Below are positions 13,355 through 18,437 of a DNA stretch of 18,437 bases, piece after piece. A program made the translations under genes and the position numbers. The notes beneath the pieces were generated by a model. That model ran no database searches. It was not told where the DNA came from and was given only the letters and a program-made list of their open reading frames with translations. The DNA lies in assembly GCA_020355945.1 (NCBI GenBank), contig CP070627.1, positions 7,149,942 through 7,168,378 of the forward strand. The letters run 5' to 3'. Source of the DNA: Candidatus Aminicenantota bacterium. GTDB lineage: Bacteria > Acidobacteriota > Aminicenantia > UBA2199. Each line of letters begins with the position of its first letter. Position 1 is the stretch's first letter.

Positions 13355-13696
13355 ATGGCAGATTATACTTTTAATATTTTTAACGAAGAAACAGATTTTT
13401 CCATTCGTGTTTGCCAAATAGGAGTAACTCCAGAAAATTGCGTAACGGTGGAACCTCAAAAATCAGATCCAGCACAACTCACATGCCAACCCCAATCGGG
13501 TAATTTTGTAGTAATTGGAATAGAACCCAAAGGAGGGGAATTTACCGAAAAAACTTATATGAAATTGGATTCGTTTACGTTAACAGAGCCTACATATTTT
13601 AAAGTAAAGAGGGAAAATCAAAATTGGATTTTGCAATATGGGATACCCAACCCAAATGATCCGGAAACGACTGTAAGAATTGGCGAAGATCAGTAA
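13355..13696 (+). CDS. Unknown 113-aa protein, probably all-beta
   Basis: AGGAGGT (13342-13348) six bases before the ATG gives strong support. The sequence alternates hydrophobic and polar residues with many Thr, Val and Phe (for example FVVIGIEPKG, TYFKVKREN, WILQYGIP), suggesting a small beta-sandwich. It has two or three Cys (CQIG, NCVTV, LTCQP), no signal peptide and no membrane segment. It has the look of a small beta domain acting with, or serving as a substrate or inhibitor of, the large transglutaminase-like protein 96 bp downstream. I do not recognise a family. Translation is likely coupled to the small ORF upstream because that stop codon lies in this gene's ribosome site. Confidence 0.7.
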   Translation: MADYTFNIFNEETDFSIRVCQIGVTPENCVTVEPQKSDPAQLTCQPQSGNFVVIGIEPKGGEFTEKTYMKLDSFTLTEPTYFKVKRENQNWILQYGIPNPNDPETTVRIGEDQ

Positions 13697-13792
13697 TAGT
13701 AAGGTAATGGTGTCTCAGGGGATAAGACAGTCTGCGGTTTTCTCTCCTCTTAGATTACATATTGCATCACCAGGTACGGCATATGAACGTCG

Positions 13793-16009
13793 ATGAGTAT
13801 TGAAATTAAAAAAATCAAAGAAATAAGGACCATAGAGGGGAATGTTCAACTGTGTCATTTAGACAAACCCAATCCGCCTAATAAATGGGAAGTGATTCCC
13901 AGGGAAGCCCCCATATGGAAGGAAGGAGAGAAGCTGCAGCCGGCTGCATTTGTATTTGGAAAAAAGGCTCAATTGGAAGTTGATATTGACTTTACGATTA
14001 GTGATAAGGATGAGACAGGCGAAAATGAATATAAATTGATTGGCTCTTATTTTCCCACAGATGTGTTCAAGGGTACGTTTAATATTGATGATATAAATAA
14101 AACCGTTACCGTTACTGTCTACGATTGTAATCCTAACGAGGCTGAGTTTTTCCAGGGGATTCAAGGAAATTTCACATGGCAACTAGTCCCGGGAAATCAT
14201 ATGCAAGACAGTGAACCACCACCCGGGCAGAAAACTGACAAAGAGACGGAAAACAGTAATAATGATAATTCTCATACCACTAATCTTGAATTGTATTGGC
14301 TTTCCTGTGACCCTGGTGAGAAAGATGCGGAACTTTTTAAAATAGGCATCCCGGTTGAAATTTTACAGCAAGTGAATATTACTTATCAACTTAATGAAGA
14401 AACCCAGGCCATCTTATCAAGTATGGACCCACCTCCCCCGGGAGTGAAATTTGAACCTCCTGATCTGCCCCCATCCCCCATGTTGATCTCGATTGTTGTT
14501 ACTGCTTGTTTCTATAGAAATCCTCCCGGGTATTGTATAAGTTATTCTACTAATTATTTTACTAATAACTCATATAATGGAATTTCTCTAAAACTAAAAG
14601 AATATTTACTCTCTCTTAATAATCCTGACCAAAACTGCAGTTGCATAGATATGGCTGCTGTATTACAATTTTATCTAAAGGCCCTGGGTATTTCCGACGT
14701 CAAATTTTCAGTCCTGGGATCCTTTGGATATCTGAAAGTGACGGATCTTATAGGCAGGGGCTTTTCCAACAACCCGTTTTATGGTGAAATACAAAGTGAT
14801 AAGGTTTTCGGTGAAAAAGGCGTTCCGGTTGTAATCCAGGAGAGTCAGTGGCGAACGAATTTTGGTACTCATGCTTTTTGTATTTTGCCGGATAAAGGAC
14901 TCTCCCCTGATCCTGGTGATACTGACCCCTGTAAAAACTGCTGCCATAATATGTTCGATGGTAATGGTGATAAAAAACCGTGTGAGAATGGGGATACAGA
15001 GACTCGTAAATGTAAAGTAGCGGATTCTTGCGTAGGTCCTCACACCGGTTATGAAACCATGAGCCAGTATGTTAATAATAGTGTCGATGATATCCATAAA
15101 GCAAATGGTGGTGAGGCAAAAGTGAAAAACATCAAATGTTATCGAGGGGTAGTGGAATGTAATTTTAATATCCCTTTAGAAACGAAACCCGACTTTCCAT
15201 TAATCGCTGAATTTGAGAAAATAGTTAGTTATAAACCAGGTGATAAAAAAATCCTGGAAGGAAATTTTGTGGTGCGTTCATGGCCGGATCCCAGGAAAAG
15301 CCGGGTATTACGGAGAAAAGATTGGCACCTATTTTATGAGGATATCATCCCGGGAAGTGGTGAAGTCCTGAAAAGCTGGACCCTGGTTAAAAAACGAGAA
15401 AGTATTCATATCGACCTTTATGTTTCCAGTGGAAATAATATGTATTCTTTCCACCGGTTTTTGTCCATTGGGTCCCTGACCTCTGAGGCAAAACTTCCTT
15501 TTGAAGCATGCCCTCTCCATCCGGGACACTTTTCAGCCATGCACGAATCTATAGATTGCGTTCGCTATTTATGGGTATATTATAATGTCGTATTTGATGT
15601 TACCTTTACCAACGTCACCCTCAAACCTGGAAAACTGGTGAGATGGTTCAATCGAATAGCCGGATGCAGACTTAAAATCAAAAAGTTTAGCCAACGCAAT
15701 CTTCGCAAATACTTACCTTCTACGGATGGTATTCAACTCTATGTCAACAATGTGGCAGCAAAAGATGATAAAAAAAAGATACCTGTAAAAATCAATGATA
15801 CAATAACGGTAAAATTAAAAGCCCGGGAGAATTTGCTGTATGACTTTACATACGAAACCGGTGACGGATTGCGGCTCATCCGTAAAACAACCGAAGAAAT
15901 GGAATTTCGTGTTATCAAAGAATTAAAAAAGGAGAATAAGTTAGCGGTGGTAGTGGTGGATAATAAAACCTTACTGTGCAGCAGTAAGGTGTTTCGTTTC
16001 TATAGTTAA
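13793..16009 (+). CDS. Large protein with transglutaminase-like cysteine catalytic core
   Basis: The 738-aa protein has three parts. Residues 1-140 are beta-rich and followed by a Pro/Asn/Ser-rich linker (141-163). Residues about 230-400 hold a transglutaminase/protease-like core: C284-x-D-M-A-A-V-L followed by a KALGI helix (the usual C-x-D-x-A...ALGI pattern), H360 in GTHAFC, and a candidate Asp in MFDGNGD (D388). A Cys cluster (C380, C383, C384, C397, C407, C413) lies around that Asp and may bind metal or form disulfides. Residues 460-738 look like further beta domains. There is no signal peptide. Substrate and direction (cross-linking, deamidation or peptide cleavage) cannot be told. The ATG has only a weak CAGG upstream and overlaps a six-codon mini-ORF, so the start is less certain than the frame. 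It follows the 113-aa gene by 96 bp in the same operon. Confidence 0.75.
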   Translation: MSIEIKKIKEIRTIEGNVQLCHLDKPNPPNKWEVIPREAPIWKEGEKLQPAAFVFGKKAQLEVDIDFTISDKDETGENEYKLIGSYFPTDVFKGTFNIDDINKTVTVTVYDCNPNEAEFFQGIQGNFTWQLVPGNHMQDSEPPPGQKTDKETENSNNDNSHTTNLELYWLSCDPGEKDAELFKIGIPVEILQQVNITYQLNEETQAILSSMDPPPPGVKFEPPDLPPSPMLISIVVTACFYRNPPGYCISYSTNYFTNNSYNGISLKLKEYLLSLNNPDQNCSCIDMAAVLQFYLKALGISDVKFSVLGSFGYLKVTDLIGRGFSNNPFYGEIQSDKVFGEKGVPVVIQESQWRTNFGTHAFCILPDKGLSPDPGDTDPCKNCCHNMFDGNGDKKPCENGDTETRKCKVADSCVGPHTGYETMSQYVNNSVDDIHKANGGEAKVKNIKCYRGVVECNFNIPLETKPDFPLIAEFEKIVSYKPGDKKILEGNFVVRSWPDPRKSRVLRRKDWHLFYEDIIPGSGEVLKSWTLVKKRESIHIDLYVSSGNNMYSFHRFLSIGSLTSEAKLPFEACPLHPGHFSAMHESIDCVRYLWVYYNVVFDVTFTNVTLKPGKLVRWFNRIAGCRLKIKKFSQRNLRKYLPSTDGIQLYVNNVAAKDDKKKIPVKINDTITVKLKARENLLYDFTYETGDGLRLIRKTTEEMEFRVIKELKKENKLAVVVVDNKTLLCSSKVFRFYS

Positions 16010-16053
16010 ATAAAGGCCAGTCCGGTCCATCATAATTTTGATTTTTTTTTACT

Positions 16054-16084
16054 TCGTGTCCCTTTGTGTAACTTCGTGGCTAAA
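16054..16084. repeat. Dispersed TTCGYGT-type repeat, copy 2, intergenic
   Basis: It matches 53-83 at 24 of 31 positions, with the same spacing and the same GGCTAAA end. It lies in the 136-bp gap between the transglutaminase-like gene and the propeller regulator, after a run of nine T. Confidence 0.6.
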
Positions 16085-16145
16085 ATTAGAATTTGATTTT
16101 ATTTTGAACTTGATTTTGTGTTTTACATATGATATCAATGATTAA

Positions 16146-18437
16146 ATGAATGGCGAAAATGTTAGAAAACAGGCATTACTGGAGTTTGCAATCTTATTGT
16201 TAGGAATGCTCTTTTGGGATTTTTCCCATTTATACCTCCATGCCCAGGCCAATGGGTGCAAATATCTCACGAACTACAGTACAGGTAAGTTCCCCCAAAA
16301 CTGGTGGATTGTCCAGGACCAACAGGGGATTATTTACGCAGCTAACAATGCGGGAGTGCGTAAATTTGACGGTGTTTCCTGGCGACACATCGATGTACCC
16401 AATTTGAACGTACGCTCCCTTGCCCTGGATGAAAACGGGACCATTTACGTGGGAGGTATCAATGAATTTGGCTTTTTAGCCCCTGATTCCAGGGGCACTT
16501 TGCAATATGTCTCCCTGCTGCACCATTTGAAAAATAATCAAAAAAATTTTTCCAAAGTATGGAGGGTAAATACCACAAAAGAAGGAGTCTACTTCAGGAC
16601 GAAACAATACCTGTTCCGCTGGAACCCTGATTCGAAACAAATGAAAGTATGGAAGTCCCGGGGACAGGCCCGTTTCGATGCTTCCTTTACCTGCAGTGGG
16701 AAACTATTTATTCACCAGAGAAACATCGGGCTGATGCAAATGACAGATGATTCATTAAGAATGATACCGGGAAATGGAACATTTGCCGCAGCAAGAATTT
16801 ACATGATGGTCCCTTACGAAAATCGCAAAATTCTAATCGGTACCCAGTCAAAAGGACTTTTTATTTATGACTGGGGCAGCATGTCAACCATACCTTTTCC
16901 TACAGGGGCTGATGATTATTTAAAAGAGAACCAGCTTAATCATGGTATCCGCTTAACATCCTCTCCGGGTCTTTTTGCCCTGGCAACCCTCCGGGGCGGT
17001 CTTGTTATCATCAATTCCCGGGGCAGGTTGAAAGAAATTTTCACCAAATCTTCCGGGCTGCAAAATGATAATATAAAGTGTGTTTATGAGGATTTACAGG
17101 GTAACCTCTGGCTTGCCCTGGAAAAGGGAATCGCAAAAATCGAGTATAACTCTCCTATTTCCATATATGATGAGGATCGAGCCAATCTGGCCGGGATCGT
17201 CTTGTCAGTGGTCAGGCATGGTTCCAATAACGGTTTATATGTAGGAACAACCCGGGGATTATATTTCCTGGGGTCTGATAATAAAGGACAATTCCACCCC
17301 ATCTCTGAGACCATGAATAACTGCTGGTACTTTCTTTCCACCGGGAATTCCCTTTTTGTGGCAGCAACTAAAGGTGTTTTCCAGGTTAGTAATGACAACA
17401 CTGTCAAACGCAGGATTATTAATATCCCGTCTTATGTTTTCCAGCGCTCAAAAAGGGAACCCAACCGGGTCTGGGTAGGAACACAGGAGGGATTGGTCTC
17501 ACTTTACTCATGGGAAATGGACCACCATTTTGAAGACATCAAAAGCGAGATAACCACTATTGTTGAAGACCGGGAAGGCAATTTGTGGCTGGGTACCACT
17601 ACAAATGGAATTTTTAAGATCGTGTTTCCCGGGGATGGCAGCATTACTCATCCTGGGGTAACCAATTATGGTATATCCCACGGACTTCCTGCTAAGGAAG
17701 CAAACAACGTATTTTTTACAGCGGGGCATCTCATATTTGCAACACAAAAAGGAATATTTCGCTTTGATGAAAAAAAGAAGATTTTTTTACCTGACAAAAC
17801 CCTGGGAGATCAATTCGCAAATGGTTCGAGGAGTGTTTCCTATATTGTACAAGACAGGAACAAACATATCTGGTTCCACTCTGATTTTGAAAATTTTCTA
17901 GCTGTTCCCCAACCCGATGGGGATTTTAAAATCATGAAGAACTCCCTCCTCAGGCTCCCCCAGGACCAGGTGAATTTCATATACCTTGATCCTGTTGAAG
18001 AACACATCACCTGGTTCGCTGCCAATGAAGGCTTAATCCGTTACGATACCACTGTAAAAAAGAATTACCGGCAAAATTTTTCAACATTTATCTGCAGGGT
18101 ATTGGTCAGTGGAAAAACGATTTTTGAGGGTCATAGAACCAAATTTATCTATCCTGTAATCGATTACAGGGATAGAAACCTTCGTTTTGAATTTGCTGCC
18201 CCTTTCTTCGAAGCTGAAAACGGGACTCAATATCAGTGTTTATTGGAAGGATACGACAGCCATTGGTCTGCCTGGAATAATGAGACCTGGAAAAATTACA
18301 CCAACCTGGATGACGGGGTTTATACCTTTCGGGTACAAGCTAAAAATGTTTATGAAAATTTAAGCCGGGAAGCCACCTTTCAATTTAAAGTGCTTCCCCC
18401 CTGGTACCAAACCTGGTGGGCCTATTTGATCTATACC
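16146..18437 (+). CDS. Two-component regulator propeller sensor with Y_Y_Y domain, cut by right edge
   Basis: The frame is open over 764 codons from the ATG at 16146 to the window end. Residues 1-35 are a signal peptide or anchor: basic QKR-type start, hydrophobic FAILLLGMLFW core, AQA before N36. Then come repeated beta-propeller blades with the characteristic D-x-x-G-x-L/I-W motif (EDLQGNLWLALEKGI, EDREGNLWLGTTTNGIF, VQDRNKHIWF), typical of the periplasmic ligand-sensing part of hybrid two-component systems. A Y_Y_Y domain follows from about residue 672 (NLRFEFAAPFF, YQCLLEGYD, YTFRVQAKN). The last visible residues (PPWYQTWWAYLIYT) are the usual lead into the membrane helix. The output part is outside the window; a histidine kinase, a hybrid regulator or a guanylate-cyclase/phosphatase module are all possible. 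These receptors usually sense glycans. No SD precedes the ATG. Confidence 0.9.
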   Translation, partial: MNGENVRKQALLEFAILLLGMLFWDFSHLYLHAQANGCKYLTNYSTGKFPQNWWIVQDQQGIIYAANNAGVRKFDGVSWRHIDVPNLNVRSLALDENGTIYVGGINEFGFLAPDSRGTLQYVSLLHHLKNNQKNFSKVWRVNTTKEGVYFRTKQYLFRWNPDSKQMKVWKSRGQARFDASFTCSGKLFIHQRNIGLMQMTDDSLRMIPGNGTFAAARIYMMVPYENRKILIGTQSKGLFIYDWGSMSTIPFPTGADDYLKENQLNHGIRLTSSPGLFALATLRGGLVIINSRGRLKEIFTKSSGLQNDNIKCVYEDLQGNLWLALEKGIAKIEYNSPISIYDEDRANLAGIVLSVVRHGSNNGLYVGTTRGLYFLGSDNKGQFHPISETMNNCWYFLSTGNSLFVAATKGVFQVSNDNTVKRRIINIPSYVFQRSKREPNRVWVGTQEGLVSLYSWEMDHHFEDIKSEITTIVEDREGNLWLGTTTNGIFKIVFPGDGSITHPGVTNYGISHGLPAKEANNVFFTAGHLIFATQKGIFRFDEKKKIFLPDKTLGDQFANGSRSVSYIVQDRNKHIWFHSDFENFLAVPQPDGDFKIMKNSLLRLPQDQVNFIYLDPVEEHITWFAANEGLIRYDTTVKKNYRQNFSTFICRVLVSGKTIFEGHRTKFIYPVIDYRDRNLRFEFAAPFFEAENGTQYQCLLEGYDSHWSAWNNETWKNYTNLDDGVYTFRVQAKNVYENLSREATFQFKVLPPWYQTWWAYLIYT

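Noticed and set aside
14708..15097. 129-aa minus-strand open frame
   Set aside because: Antisense to the transglutaminase-like gene, Ile/Thr-rich, no ribosome site.
1..18437. CRISPR array, insertion sequence, rRNA or tRNA
   Set aside because: No regularly spaced direct repeats, transposase frame, rRNA stretch or tRNA cloverleaf was seen in reading the window.

Overview
The window comes from a bacterium with moderate base composition, GC-poor intergenic DNA, and large natural-product and surface-polymer genes. The signature combination is a non-ribosomal peptide synthetase (NRPS) carrying a repeat-derived insert, a two-component-regulator propeller sensor, and short dispersed repeats of the TTCGTGG-CTAAA type. 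This reminds me of Acidobacteriota/Aminicenantes-like genomes. That placement is a guess from style, not a phylogenetic result.

Layout. (1) Bases 1-5354, minus strand: a PP-loop ATPase of the N-acetyl-sugar amidotransferase type, a class I/II PLP aminotransferase, and an NRPS (condensation plus adenylation domain) that runs off the left edge. Gaps of about 150-175 bp separate them. The gap before the aminotransferase holds two perfect 12-bp palindromes 21 bp apart. (2) Bases 5355-6094: a very AT-rich gap with no confident gene. (3) Bases 6095-12502: an envelope/phosphonate block. It contains a GT4-type glycosyltransferase overlapping by ATGA with a cytidylyltransferase-PEP mutase fusion, then an LPG-synthase-TM/UPF0104 membrane protein (all minus). 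A CDP-alcohol phosphotransferase (plus) and a membrane-anchored alkaline-phosphatase-superfamily transferase (minus) are read divergently from one 92-bp gap. (4) Bases 12504-16145, plus strand: a 68-aa protein with a perfect Shine-Dalgarno (SD), a small upstream ORF, a 113-aa protein, and a 738-aa protein with a transglutaminase-like catalytic core. (5) Bases 16146-18437: the sensor half of a secreted/periplasmic propeller regulator, cut by the right edge.

How the genes may work together. The phosphonate block supplies C-P bond formation (PEP mutase), a CTP-dependent activating domain, a CDP-alcohol transferase, a glycosyltransferase, a membrane transport-like protein and a Thr-nucleophile phospho-transferase. 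Together these would fit a phosphonolipid or a phosphonate-decorated glycan. Phosphonopyruvate decarboxylase and a PhnW-type aminotransferase are not in the window, so the final phosphonate is unknown. Three genes here appear to be transcribed without a leader: an extended -10 box sits directly before the ATG, and two of them share the same 14-nt core. Genes in the NRPS and transglutaminase blocks instead mostly use SD sequences.
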